From Verrucomicrobiota bacterium (GTDB taxonomy: Bacteria > Verrucomicrobiota > Verrucomicrobiia > Limisphaerales > JAEYXS01), in contig JAEYXS010000073.1 of NCBI GenBank assembly GCA_023431185.1, positions 1 to 59,108 on the forward strand: a stretch of 59,108 nucleotides of DNA, in the 5' to 3' direction. Position numbers and translations under genes: made by a program. The notes beneath the pieces are model-generated. The model was not told the origin of the DNA, made no database searches, and worked only from the letters and a program-made list of their open reading frames with translations. Positions 24,205 through 33,227 of this stretch are shown one piece after another (position 1 is the stretch's first letter; each line of letters starts with the position of its first letter).

Positions 24205-24839
24205 GATGCTGCTTTCATTTCGGCCGGCAAAGTCAGTCGCTTGGTGCGACGTCGTTCTGCGGAGATTATTTCCTCCAACGCCGCCAAATCTTTTTCCCGG
24301 GTCTCACTCAGGAGAAGGTAATCGAACTCGGGAGCTTGCTCCAGTTCGCGCGTGGCTTCCTGGATACGATGCGCCAGCACTTCCGGAGTTTCGGTGCCGC
24401 GACCGTTGAGGCGCGTTTCCAGTTCCTTGCGGGAAGGAGGCGTCAGAAAGACGGTGACCAAGGCGCGAGCAATCTCCGGGTCGGTTTTCGCCAGCTTGCG
24501 GATAGTGGCGGCGCCTTGGACGTCGATGGTCAGCAGAACGTCCTGACCGGCGCGCAGTTTGTCGAGCACGGCGCTTTTCAGTGTGCCGTAGCGATTTTTA
24601 AAGACATCGGCGTATTCGAGGAATTCACCCGCTTCCACACGGCGGTTAAACTCTTCCATGCTGAAAAAGAAATAGTGCACGCCGTGCTGTTCGCCAGGGC
24701 GCGGGGCGCGGGTCGTGCAGGTCACGGCGCGGACGATGTCCTGGCGCTTGCCGAGCAGATTGTCGCCCAAGGTGGTCTTGCCCGCGCCCGAGGGAGCGGA
24801 GAGCACGATCAGTAATGCCGATGATGCGTTTTGGCCCAT
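24201..24839 (-). CDS. gmk: Guanylate kinase
   Basis: 212 residues, the usual length. P-loop SAPSGAGKTTL (about 14-24), GMP-binding TTRAPRPGEQHGVHYFF (about 42-58), EFLEYADVFKNRYGT, and the lid region with NGRGTETPEVLAHRI. It phosphorylates GMP to GDP. It sits in the common yicC-gmk order, but rpoZ, which often follows gmk, is replaced directly by coaC with a 4-base overlap. Confidence 0.96.
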   Translation of the reverse strand: MGQNASSALLIVLSAPSGAGKTTLGDNLLGKRQDIVRAVTCTTRAPRPGEQHGVHYFFFSMEEFNRRVEAGEFLEYADVFKNRYGTLKSAVLDKLRAGQDVLLTIDVQGAATIRKLAKTDPEIARALVTVFLTPPSRKELETRLNGRGTETPEVLAHRIQEATRELEQAPEFDYLLLSETREKDLAALEEIISAERRRTKRLTLPAEMKAAS

Positions 24840-24849
24840 AGCAAACTAA

Positions 24850-25734
24850 CTACTCGATATTCTGTACCTGTTCCCGGAAGCGTTCCAGTTCCGCCTTGAT
24901 GACGACGACATCGCGCGCGATCTCGGCATCGTTCGCCTTGGAGCCGATGGTGTTCACTTCACGATTCATCTCCTGAGAAAGAAAGTCGAGCGTGCGGCCG
25001 ATGGGTTCCTTAGATTTCAGACATGCTTCGAACTGGCCGAAGTGGCTCTGCAAACGGGTGAGTTCCTCGGAGATATCCGAACGATCAGCAAAATAAACGA
25101 CCTCTTTGATGAGGCGTTCGTCTTCCACCTGCGGCAGGTCCAGACCGGCGTTTTTGATACGCTGCTGTAATTGCTCGCGGTAACGCACTTGCACTTCGGG
25201 GGCGCGCTTGGCGATGCGTTGCACGGCGGACTTGATCTCCTTCATCCGGTTGACGAGGTCTTTTTCCAGCGATTTGCCTTCGCGCTCGCGCATCTTGAGC
25301 ATCTCAGCAAGGGCCAGTTGCAGGGCTTTGTGCAGGTCGGGCCAGTAATCCTCGGCATCCGCGTCATCCTCGCCTGCCTGCATCACGCCAGGAGCACGCA
25401 TGAGCATGTCCAAGGTCACTTCGTTGCTGGCCAGTTTGAGGTCTTTGGCGAGGCGTTTGAATTCTTTGACATAGGCTTTGGCCAGTTCCTCGTTCAGGCG
25501 TAACTGGTTGGCGGCCTTGTCCTTAGCGGTATGCAAAGCCACCCGGATTACCACCCGGCCCCGGGAGATGCTGCGGTTCACTTCGTCGCGCACTTGGGCC
25601 TCAAGCGGCTCCAGATTGCGCGGGAGGGTGACGGAAATATCCGTTTGCTTGCGGTTCACCGAACTGGCTTCCACGGAGAATTTGTATCCATTTTGAGCGC
25701 ATTCCCCGCGCCCGTAACCCGTCATAGATTTCAT
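24850..25734 (-). CDS. yicC: YicC/YloC-family endoribonuclease
   Basis: 294 residues with the family start MKSMTGYGRGE and the end signature EPIGRTLDFLSQEMNREVNTIGSKANDAEIARDVVVIKAELERFREQVQN, split here only by reading convenience (residues about 240-290). The middle is a long helical region. YicC proteins are RNA-binding endoribonucleases acting on mRNA/sRNA, often encoded just before gmk. ATG 25734 is supported by the family start; a longer frame exists but is not conserved. It is the first gene of the nine-gene array to 18.35 kb. Confidence 0.92.
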   Translation of the reverse strand: MKSMTGYGRGECAQNGYKFSVEASSVNRKQTDISVTLPRNLEPLEAQVRDEVNRSISRGRVVIRVALHTAKDKAANQLRLNEELAKAYVKEFKRLAKDLKLASNEVTLDMLMRAPGVMQAGEDDADAEDYWPDLHKALQLALAEMLKMREREGKSLEKDLVNRMKEIKSAVQRIAKRAPEVQVRYREQLQQRIKNAGLDLPQVEDERLIKEVVYFADRSDISEELTRLQSHFGQFEACLKSKEPIGRTLDFLSQEMNREVNTIGSKANDAEIARDVVVIKAELERFREQVQNIE

Positions 25735-25947
25735 TGTGGGAGTTAGTATGGAGGAGGGGCGGAGGAAAGTCGAAATGAAAGGCAAAACAGGTGGGGGCTG
25801 GGGCGGTTAGTTCAGGGAGTGTGAGTTCTACGGTGAGATACTGAAATTGGCCGGGCAGGGGCATTCGGGAGTCATAATAGGGCTGATTATCAAGAACTTA
25901 TGCGCTGAATTTGGTGCAGTAGTGCAATTTATGCAAAGCAATCAGAC

Positions 25948-26535
25948 TTGCTGATTTTGACGTTCAAAGCCCACCATTCAGATGCCTTGTTGTTGCAATT
26001 TCAAACACCTGTTGAAGTTCACTCGAGGGTTGAAACTGACTGGGGAGGGGCAATCGAACTGGTTCGATTTTTGTCCCGGCCTCAGCAGGTTCTTCCTCGG
26101 CTACGCAGAACTGCGAACACGGCCGCCTTCACGCTGGCCGAGGTTGTGGTGTCGTTGGCCATCGCCTCTACGGTCATCGTCGGCATTGTCACGGGCTATA
26201 TCAATTGTGTTTATCGGGCAGAGTGGCTGGCTTGTTCGGTGGCGGCCCAATCACTCGCGAGCCAGCGAATGGAACAGGTGCGCGCGGCGCGCTGGGATAC
26301 GCTGGCGAATCCGCCGTTGGATGAAGTCACTACGAACCAGTTCCCCGTCACGGTTCAGCCGCTGGACCTCCCGCGTTCGGGGGACAAGGTCATCAACGCG
26401 ACGAACCGAACGTTTATCACGGTCATCTCCACCAGTCCGCCGATGCGTTTGATCCGGGTGGAGTGCACCTGGCGTTTTCCGGGACGCAGGGTGTATACGA
26501 ACGTCCTCACCACATATCGCTGCCCGGCCCAATGA
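25948..26535 (+). CDS. Pseudopilin / prepilin-like protein 1
   Basis: The frame holds a type IV prepilin-like N-terminus: AAFTLAEVVVSLAIASTVIV, with cleavage expected before F of FTLAE and the invariant Glu5 present. A short globular part of about 130 residues follows, lacking a disulfide loop. The true start is unclear: there is no ATG in frame, and the TTG at 25948 gives a 59-residue leader, longer than the usual 6-25. A TTG within LSRPQQV (about 12-15 residues before the basic leader) may be right. Its stop overlaps the next ATG (ATGA). It belongs to the 26-32 kb pilus/secretion operon. Confidence 0.7.
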   Translation: MLILTFKAHHSDALLLQFQTPVEVHSRVETDWGGAIELVRFLSRPQQVLPRLRRTANTAAFTLAEVVVSLAIASTVIVGIVTGYINCVYRAEWLACSVAAQSLASQRMEQVRAARWDTLANPPLDEVTTNQFPVTVQPLDLPRSGDKVINATNRTFITVISTSPPMRLIRVECTWRFPGRRVYTNVLTTYRCPAQ

Positions 26536-27155
26536 AAATGGGTTTCAGTCATGGCCACGGATGGCGCCCGACTTTGGCGGGCCGAGCCGGTGCCTTTACC
26601 CTGACGGAACTCATGGTTTCGATGACCATCTTCACCATGGTCATCGCCGGAATGATCGCCGGCCATGTCTTTGGGTTGAAAGTCTTCCAGCTTACGCGTT
26701 CAAACTTAGGGGCCGCGGATTCCGGACAGATGCTGAATACCTTGCTGGGAACCGATGTGCGGGCGGCCCAGACGGTAAAGATCGGCCGGGGTGATGAACG
26801 GTCATTTCAGGAGCTTTCACCGCAGGAGGTCCAGCAGGGCAATGCGATCCAGTTGTATGCCTCGACGGATACGAATGATTTTATCCGTTACTACGTCAGC
26901 GAAGCGGACAAGAAGCTGGTGGCCATTTCCTCGGACGGATCGCGCAACCGAATCGTATCCGAGGGGTTGTTGGGGCCGAATGTGTTCCTCGCCGAGGATG
27001 CCACGGGGCGGACGCTGACCAACCGCCAGAGCAGTTTTGTTCTCGCGGTCAATCTCCAGTACAGCAAGGTCCCCGGTTCCGATGCCCCGGTGGGCAAGGG
27101 CAAGTATTACGATGCGTTCCGCTGGCAGATGAAGTTCGCGCTACGGTCGCGCTAA
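26532..27155 (+). CDS. Pseudopilin / prepilin-like protein 2 (PulJ/GspJ-like)
   Basis: 207 residues. A basic leader (MKMGFSHGHGWR...) ends at GAFTLTELMVSMTIFTMVIAG: a prepilin cleavage site before F, Glu5 present, then the hydrophobic helix. The globular part (about 60-207) carries typical minor-pseudopilin phrases (AADSGQMLNTLLGTDVRAA). GspJ-like by size and context. ATG 26532 overlaps the preceding stop by 4 bases. It is probably processed by a prepilin peptidase not seen here, and placed in the pilus tip or pseudopilus. Confidence 0.8.
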   Translation: MKMGFSHGHGWRPTLAGRAGAFTLTELMVSMTIFTMVIAGMIAGHVFGLKVFQLTRSNLGAADSGQMLNTLLGTDVRAAQTVKIGRGDERSFQELSPQEVQQGNAIQLYASTDTNDFIRYYVSEADKKLVAISSDGSRNRIVSEGLLGPNVFLAEDATGRTLTNRQSSFVLAVNLQYSKVPGSDAPVGKGKYYDAFRWQMKFALRSR

Positions 27156-27159
27156 TGAG

Positions 27160-28884
27160 ATGAAACTGCACCCTGCATCACAGTCGTTGCCCTTGGTTGC
27201 ACGGGGCTATGCCCTGATCATGGTGATGCTGTTGACAGCGGCGAGTCTGACGGTATTAAGCGCGGCATTGAGCTGGACGTCGAATCTGGCCCAGCAATCA
27301 AACCGGGCCATCCAGTTCAGCAACGGATCGGCGGCGGCGGAGGCGGCAGTGGAAAAGGTGGCCGGCCAAATGGCCGCCGATTTTTTTGAAGGGGGGGAAG
27401 ACGAGGTGAAGGGCCAGATATCCAGCTATCGACGGCTGGTGCCCACGGCCAAGGAGAACATAGTCTGGGCTGACTACCAGTTCCAGAACTTGTCAGATAC
27501 CAAGAACCGTACGACGGTGAACCAGGCCGCCTCGTGGAACTACCGGCCCGTGCCGGGAAAGTACGAAGGTCTCAACGGTTATTGCATGACCTATGAGATC
27601 GGCTCCCAGGCGCGGGAGTTGAAGGTGGAAGCCAGCCGGGTGGTCACGATCCGGCAGGAGGTATCGATGGTGTCCATCCCGCTGTGCAATTTTCAGGTGT
27701 TTTATTTCGTGGATCTGGAGATCTGTCCGGCCGCAGCCATGACGTTCAACGGCCCGGTGCATGCCAACGGAAACATTTATATCGAACCTCAGTCGGAAGT
27801 GGTCTTTCAGAAGAGCGTCACGGCCGCCGGGCAGCTATTGGAACAAGCCCATCCGTTGGATCCGGTGAGCCGGAAGCCAGGGAAAATCACCTACCGGGCG
27901 CGGGCGGATGGGGGCGTCAACACGTTGTCGTTGCCACTGGGGACGAACAATACGCTGAATGTATTGCGGACGCTGGTCGAGATGCCGCCAGCGGGCGAGT
28001 CCGCCACTTCTGCCATCGGCAGCCAGCGGTTTTACAACCAGGCGCAACTCGTGATCCTGGTCTATAGTGACCGGGTGGTGGCCACGAGCGGTTTATATAA
28101 TAAATTCCAGACCAAGGTCACTTACCTTGAAAGCAGCGACATCCTGGACCGGAGCAAGACCATGTTTGACAAGCGGCAAAACAAAAATGTGCTGCTCGCG
28201 GAGATCGATGTGGCGAAGCTGGTGGCGAACTTCTCCAACCTCGCGTGGACCCTGGGCCGCTCGCCGAGGATAATCTATCTGGCCGATCTGCGGACAGCTG
28301 ATTCCCGGCAGTTTCCTGCCGTAAGGCTGATCAATGGGCAGACGATCCCGGATGACGGAGTGACCATTGTTACGCCGAACCCGCTCTACGTGAAGGGGCA
28401 TTATAATGTGGTGAGCGGGTATGAGGGCTCGACCAACACGAACTACTCCCGGCGGGCGGCCTTGATCGCGGATGCCATCACCATCCTTTCGTCCGGCTGG
28501 GATGACAAAGACGACGGGAAGAGCATCAAGCACCGGGAGGCGAGGGATGTGACGGTGAATGCGGCGGTACTGGCGGGAATCGTCCCGACGCGGAAGGGCT
28601 ATTACAGTGGTGGCGTGGAGAATTTTTTCCGGCACCTGGAGGACTGGAGTGAGGCCACGTTCACCTTCAACGGATCGATCACCGCGCTCTTTGACAGCCG
28701 GGTGGCCACGGCGCCATGGGGGGCCACGGCGGACATATATGAGCCGCCCCGGCGGCGCGCTTGGACTTATGACCATAACTTGCAGGATGAGGACCGGTTG
28801 CCGTATGGCATGCCGGCCTTGCGGAGCTGCATCCGGGGGCAATTGGATGTGAAACTTACGGATGGGACGAACAAGAAACTATGA
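27160..28884 (+). CDS. Large PilX-like secreted/membrane protein of the pilus operon
   Basis: 574 residues. The N-terminus ARGYALIMVMLLTAASLTVL is a membrane helix (about 15-40) without the FTL.E box, as in PilX/GspK-type minor components. The body contains CPAAAMTFNGPVHANGNIYIEP (about 189-210), the phrase used by verrucomicrobial beta-rich pilus-associated proteins, and no catalytic motif. It starts 4 bases after gene 2, and its last codon overlaps the next start (ATGA), so the four genes are translationally linked. It is probably a structural tip or anchor component; the exact role is unknown. Confidence 0.65.
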   Translation: MKLHPASQSLPLVARGYALIMVMLLTAASLTVLSAALSWTSNLAQQSNRAIQFSNGSAAAEAAVEKVAGQMAADFFEGGEDEVKGQISSYRRLVPTAKENIVWADYQFQNLSDTKNRTTVNQAASWNYRPVPGKYEGLNGYCMTYEIGSQARELKVEASRVVTIRQEVSMVSIPLCNFQVFYFVDLEICPAAAMTFNGPVHANGNIYIEPQSEVVFQKSVTAAGQLLEQAHPLDPVSRKPGKITYRARADGGVNTLSLPLGTNNTLNVLRTLVEMPPAGESATSAIGSQRFYNQAQLVILVYSDRVVATSGLYNKFQTKVTYLESSDILDRSKTMFDKRQNKNVLLAEIDVAKLVANFSNLAWTLGRSPRIIYLADLRTADSRQFPAVRLINGQTIPDDGVTIVTPNPLYVKGHYNVVSGYEGSTNTNYSRRAALIADAITILSSGWDDKDDGKSIKHREARDVTVNAAVLAGIVPTRKGYYSGGVENFFRHLEDWSEATFTFNGSITALFDSRVATAPWGATADIYEPPRRRAWTYDHNLQDEDRLPYGMPALRSCIRGQLDVKLTDGTNKKL

Positions 28885-29486
28885 CCGGACACGACTTCAA
28901 CCGGACGGTCCGCAGGTGCATCGGGATGCTGCCGTGGCTCTTTGTGCTGGCGGCGGCAGCGCAACTGGCCCGGGCGGCCGAGGATTTTGTGGTGGTGAAT
29001 GAGCCGGTTGAGATCCCGGAGCGGGGCAAGGTGATGGGGCATTGCATCATCGCCAACGGGCAGCGGTTCAGCTTCATCCCGCCGTACGAGTGGCGCATGG
29101 AGAGCAACCGGAGCGAACAGAGCGTCACTTTTACCCGGCGGACCTTGGACACGGCCGTCCGGATCCGACTGCTGCCGCCGCATGGTGAGGGTGAGGAACC
29201 CGATGAGGAGCGGTGGCAGCGACTGGTGAAGTCGCGCTATCCGGACGCAGAGATCATCCGGCAGTTCGTCTGTCATACCGGCAGCCATTCCGGCATCGCG
29301 TTTGATTTGCGCCAGGATTTTGGCGGGAACCTCCAGTTGCAGAGCCGGGTGGCGTTCGTGGCCCATCCCAAAGGAGTGCTGGAGATCGGCCAGAGCGGGC
29401 TGGCGGGGACAGCGGAACCTTCGTATGAAGAGTTTGGAACGTTACTTACGTCGTTGCGTATCAGCGGGCAAACAGCGGGCAAATGA
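28881..29486 (+). CDS. Exported protein of the pilus operon, unknown function
   Basis: 201 residues: a signal peptide (about 1-32, MLPWLFVLAAAAQLARA) and a mature domain with no recognised catalytic motif. Two cysteines lie in the mature part (GHCIIANGQ, FVCHTGSH). It overlaps the preceding stop by 4 bases. After it come 84 bases with no gene before pilM. The repeated phrases IPPYEWRM and SYEEFGTLLTSLRI look like a small beta-rich domain. A periplasmic assembly factor is a guess. Confidence 0.7.
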   Translation: MTGHDFNRTVRRCIGMLPWLFVLAAAAQLARAAEDFVVVNEPVEIPERGKVMGHCIIANGQRFSFIPPYEWRMESNRSEQSVTFTRRTLDTAVRIRLLPPHGEGEEPDEERWQRLVKSRYPDAEIIRQFVCHTGSHSGIAFDLRQDFGGNLQLQSRVAFVAHPKGVLEIGQSGLAGTAEPSYEEFGTLLTSLRISGQTAGK

Positions 29487-29570
29487 CAAGATGGTTCAAG
29501 AGGTTATAATGATGGCAGGGCGGCAAACTTTTATCAGGTGGGGCGACGCGGGGATGCCAGGAGGTGAGGT

Positions 29571-31364
29571 GTGACGAACGTTCTCGCCGCCCTGAGATCC
29601 AAGCGTCCGCAACGAGCTGTCATCATCGATTTTGGTGCCAGCTCCACGAAGGCTGTTTATCTGGAGCGCCGGACTGAGGGACTGGTGTTGTTGAACTGTT
29701 TGATCCTGCCTGCGCTGACCCCGGAGGTTCGTGATTCTCTGCCGCTGCTGGCCGACCGGTTGCGTGACATCCATCACCGGCTGGGGGCGAAGACCCGGCA
29801 GATCCATGTGGCCCTCAGTCCGGTGGAGGGGATTTTCCGCAATGTGGAACTGCCGCAGGTGCCGGTGGCGGATCTGCGGCAGTTGTTGAAGAACAACGCG
29901 CGGCAGTACCTGCATCAGGAGCTGAGTGGGCATGAAGTCGATTGCACAATCATCTCCCGCGCCCCGGCCACCTCGCTAACCAGTTTTTCCAGCAGCAGTT
30001 CAGCCGGTGATGGTACAACGGGGGGCGGGCGGCCGCAGATCCGGCAGAATGTCCTGATAGGTGCCGCGAGTCAGGCGCTGGTGGATCAGTTCGAGAATGC
30101 CGCCATCGCCGCGGGATTGGTCATGGCCGAGGTGACCTTCACGCAGAGCGGGTTGATAAATTGCGCACGGCAGACTTGCCTGCCGTTGCTGGCGGACAAC
30201 GCCGTGGCCTTGATCGACATCGGTCTGCGGTCCACCTGTATCACGATCTTTCTCAACGGGCACGCCTCACTCACACGGGTGATCCCGATCGGCGGGCAGC
30301 ATCTGACAGTCGGTCTGGCGAAAGAGTTCGGCATCTCGGGCGAGATGGCCGAGGAACTGAAGCTGACGATGTCGGACAAGGATTTTGGGAAACTGGAAAA
30401 GCTGTCCCAACCGCTGCTGGATGAGCTGCGGGCTTCGATTGATTTTTTTGAGCAGTTGCATGAGCGGGTCGTCAGTCATGCGCTGATCACGGGCGGAGCA
30501 GCGCGTGGGGAGGCCACGATAAGGCTTTTGCAGGAGGGTCTGGTGGTGCCACGCTGCCAGATGTGGAATCTGGCGGAGGGCATCGTGCTGGAGCTGCCGG
30601 AGACTACGGAGGCCGGTTTAGCCAAGGACGCTTCCCGGCTGGGTTGCGCGCTGGCGCTGGCGAAGACCGTCCTGCAGGGAGAGGAACCGCGCATCAACCT
30701 GTTGGCGGAACGGCAGGAGCAGGAGGATCTGCGGCGGCGCGATCCAGTGAAGCGCAGTCTGCAGTTGGGAGCGGCACTGGTCAGCTTCATGTTGTTGTGG
30801 GGTTTGCTGGTGCTGTGGCAGATCCATTTGGCGAAGCAGGAGCTGGCCCACGTGGAGGCCGAGCTGGCGACGGTCCGGCAGCAGGCCGCCGCCGTGACCG
30901 CGATGGCTCAAAAGGCGGTGGCCATCGACCGCCAGCGGTTGCGGTTGAACCGGCAGGCAGCGGACCGGTTTCTCTGGACGGGTCCGTTGAACGCGATGCA
31001 GTACGCGGTGGTCGATGGCGTGGAGGTGGTGCGCTTGCAACTGGATCAGACACTGACGGCCATGCCTGCCGTGAAACCGGTCACCAATGCGCTGGAAAGA
31101 GTCACTCCGGGCAAGCCGGCAAGTGTGATCCACAAGGTTTCTTTGTTGATCTCGGCGCGGGATGCCGGGGAGCCGGCGGCGGCGGAGCAATTCATCGAGG
31201 CGCTGGCCGCGCAGGATTATTTCAAGGAGCGTTTGCGGGCGGAAGATCCGGTGCTGTTGCGCGAGCGGCTGCCGCAACAGCTCGACCCGCTGGATGGGAC
31301 GAAAAAATTCATCCCGTTCAGCATCGAATGTGTCTTCAGGGAATGGAGGACGTTCGATGAATAG
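29571..31364 (+). CDS. PilM-PilN fusion, pilus/secretion inner-membrane assembly protein
   Basis: 597 residues. Residues 10-375 are an actin-like PilM/FtsA-type ATPase: IDFGASSTKAVYLE (phosphate 1), VALIDIGLRSTCITIF (phosphate 2), TRVIPIGGQHLT and ALITGGAARGEA (adenosine). A Ser/Gly insert lies at about 137-160. Then a single membrane helix (about 403-423) and a PilN-like periplasmic part (about 424-597) with a short coiled coil and INLLAERQEQ just before the helix, the PilN cytoplasmic tail. Normally PilM and PilN are separate proteins that bind each other by exactly this INLL tail. GTG 29571 start. It overlaps pilO by 8 bases. Confidence 0.85.
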   Translation: MTNVLAALRSKRPQRAVIIDFGASSTKAVYLERRTEGLVLLNCLILPALTPEVRDSLPLLADRLRDIHHRLGAKTRQIHVALSPVEGIFRNVELPQVPVADLRQLLKNNARQYLHQELSGHEVDCTIISRAPATSLTSFSSSSSAGDGTTGGGRPQIRQNVLIGAASQALVDQFENAAIAAGLVMAEVTFTQSGLINCARQTCLPLLADNAVALIDIGLRSTCITIFLNGHASLTRVIPIGGQHLTVGLAKEFGISGEMAEELKLTMSDKDFGKLEKLSQPLLDELRASIDFFEQLHERVVSHALITGGAARGEATIRLLQEGLVVPRCQMWNLAEGIVLELPETTEAGLAKDASRLGCALALAKTVLQGEEPRINLLAERQEQEDLRRRDPVKRSLQLGAALVSFMLLWGLLVLWQIHLAKQELAHVEAELATVRQQAAAVTAMAQKAVAIDRQRLRLNRQAADRFLWTGPLNAMQYAVVDGVEVVRLQLDQTLTAMPAVKPVTNALERVTPGKPASVIHKVSLLISARDAGEPAAAEQFIEALAAQDYFKERLRAEDPVLLRERLPQQLDPLDGTKKFIPFSIECVFREWRTFDE

Positions 31365-31941
31365 TTTCTCCCCAACCAAGCGGTTGCAGGCGCTGGGGAT
31401 CCTGGCGGCAACGATCGTCATCATGACGCTCTTGTATACGCATTTCATCCGGGCGGGCCAGGTGCGGCTGTATGAGGTGGAGCAGCGGCAGGCGGCCGGG
31501 CGGATCGAGCAGGAGGCGGCGCGTAAACGGATCAAGATGGCGCCGATCTTCGAGCAGGATCTGCTGCTGGCGCAGGAGCGGTTGGGGGAGTTCGAGCTGA
31601 CGATGGCTTCCGGGGACGTGTATCTGTGGATGATCCGGGCGCTGGACCGGATCTCGGACCGGCACCGGGTGCATTTCAACCAGATCGAGCCGCCGCAGTT
31701 CGAGCCCAATGAATTCGTGCCGCGGGTGCCGTATGAGGCGGCGCGGTTCATGGTGAGCGGGAGCGCGACGTTCGCGGATTTCGGCCATTTTCTGGCGGAC
31801 TTGGAGAACACGTATCCGTTCCTGAGTTTTCACAAGCTGGAGCTGGAGCCGATGGCGTTTGGACGGCCGAATCCGGAGGAGGCGGATCAGTTGCGCTTCC
31901 AAGGGGAGTTCACGGTGCTGGTGCGGCGGCGGGAGAAGTAG
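31357..31941 (+). CDS. pilO: PilO-like inner-membrane assembly protein
   Basis: 194 residues: a short cytoplasmic start, a membrane helix (about 10-28, LQALGILAATIVIMTLLYTHF), a coiled coil (about 35-75) and a ferredoxin-like periplasmic domain (about 80-190; ARFMVSGSATFADFGHFLADLENTYPF is the PilO-type core). It follows the PilM-PilN fusion with an 8-base overlap and completes the MNO platform that links pilus motor and secretin. No PilP, PilQ or motor ATPase gene follows in the window. Confidence 0.85.
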   Translation: MNSFSPTKRLQALGILAATIVIMTLLYTHFIRAGQVRLYEVEQRQAAGRIEQEAARKRIKMAPIFEQDLLLAQERLGEFELTMASGDVYLWMIRALDRISDRHRVHFNQIEPPQFEPNEFVPRVPYEAARFMVSGSATFADFGHFLADLENTYPFLSFHKLELEPMAFGRPNPEEADQLRFQGEFTVLVRRREK

Positions 31942-32096
31942 GGGGAGTTCAAAGTCCGGGAAGGCTTGGGAATTTGATCTGAGCGGGTGTTGAATTCATC
32001 CTCATCGAGGGGAGATTAGAGCCTCATCAGGACTGCCATGTGCCTGAGGGACATGATGGATTGTGGTTTCATAATTGTGGGGCAGTGGTTATTTTG

Positions 32097-33227
32097 ATGT
32101 CATCCATGAAACAAAGAGTTCTGTTGCTCGCGTTGTTGGTGGCCTGGTTTGCTGGTCAAGCTTCGGCGGCGTCGCGGACGGAGAAGCTGGAGCGGATCAT
32201 CGTTTCGCCAGATGGGAAGGGGTTCGTGACGGCCAAGTCCAAGGAGGCGTTCAGGCCGTGGGGGATGAACTACGGGAATAATCACCGGTTGATGGAAGAC
32301 TTCTGGGATACGGAGTGGGAGACGTTCGCGGGGGATTTCCGGGAGATGAAGGCCTTGGGGGCGAATGTGGTGCGGGTGCATTTGCAGTATGGGAAGTTCA
32401 TGGAGTCGCCAGATAAGGCGAATGCGAAGGCGATCAAGCAGTATCAGCGGATGGTGAAGCTGGCGGAGGAGGTGGGCATCTATCTGGATGTGACGGGGCT
32501 GGCGTGTTATCGGCCGGCGGATGTGCCGAAGTGGTATGATGCGATGGAGGAGCAGGAGCGATGGGCGGCGCAGGCGAAGTTCTGGGAGATCATCGCGGCG
32601 GCGGGGAAGGGGAGTCCGGCGATCTTTTGCTACGATTTGATCAATGAACCGTTGTCGCCAGGGGGCAAGCGGGAGGCGGGGAAGTGGTCGTCGGGCAATC
32701 TCTTTGGCGGGTTTGATTTCCTGCAATATATTGCGCTGGACCCGGCGGGGCGGAAGCGGGAGGACATCGCGGCGGCGTGGATACGGCAGTTGTCGGCGGG
32801 GATACGGAGGCATGACAAGGAGACGTTGATCACGGTGGGGATGTTGCCGTGGTCGCGGCAGTGGAAGCACTTGTCGGGTTTCCTGCCGGCGACGGTGGCG
32901 AAGGAGATGGACTTCATCAGCGTGCATATCTATCCGGACAGCAAGAAGCCGGGTGAGGAGATGGAGTGCTTGAAGCAGTTCGTGGTGGGTAAGCCGATCG
33001 TGATCGAGGAGACGTTTCCGCTGACGTGCACGGTGGCAGAGCTGGAGAAGTTTTTGCTGGCGTCGCGGGAGTTTGCGTGCGGCTGGGTTGGGCATTATGA
33101 CGGGGCCACAATCGAGGAGATCAATGGTTTCGAGAAGGCGGGCAAGATGACGATACCGCAAAGCGTTTATCGCGAGTGGCAGAAGTTGTTTCTGCGACTG
33201 GCGCCAGAGATGTTGCCGAAAAAATGA
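32097..33227 (+). CDS. Secreted GH5-like glycoside hydrolase
   Basis: 376 residues. The signal peptide is MKQRVLLLALLVAWFAGQASA after a three-residue lead (ATG 32097; ATG 32106 equally good). A TIM-barrel glycosidase domain follows: WGMNYGNNH, VVRVHLQYGKF, CYDLINEP (acid/base Glu184) and KPIVIEETFP (nucleophile Glu304 or 305). These match clan GH-A, GH5-type mannanase/cellulase enzymes. The exact substrate is not deducible. It stands alone, 155 bases after pilO and before a tRNA gene. The run of GCGG/AAG codons is stronger than in neighbouring genes. Confidence 0.85.
   Translation: MSSMKQRVLLLALLVAWFAGQASAASRTEKLERIIVSPDGKGFVTAKSKEAFRPWGMNYGNNHRLMEDFWDTEWETFAGDFREMKALGANVVRVHLQYGKFMESPDKANAKAIKQYQRMVKLAEEVGIYLDVTGLACYRPADVPKWYDAMEEQERWAAQAKFWEIIAAAGKGSPAIFCYDLINEPLSPGGKREAGKWSSGNLFGGFDFLQYIALDPAGRKREDIAAAWIRQLSAGIRRHDKETLITVGMLPWSRQWKHLSGFLPATVAKEMDFISVHIYPDSKKPGEEMECLKQFVVGKPIVIEETFPLTCTVAELEKFLLASREFACGWVGHYDGATIEEINGFEKAGKMTIPQSVYREWQKLFLRLAPEMLPKK

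Noticed and set aside
25905..25925. Sigma-54 promoter before the pseudopilin genes
   Set aside because: GG and GC are 9 rather than 10 bases apart and the flanks fit poorly; not strong enough to annotate.
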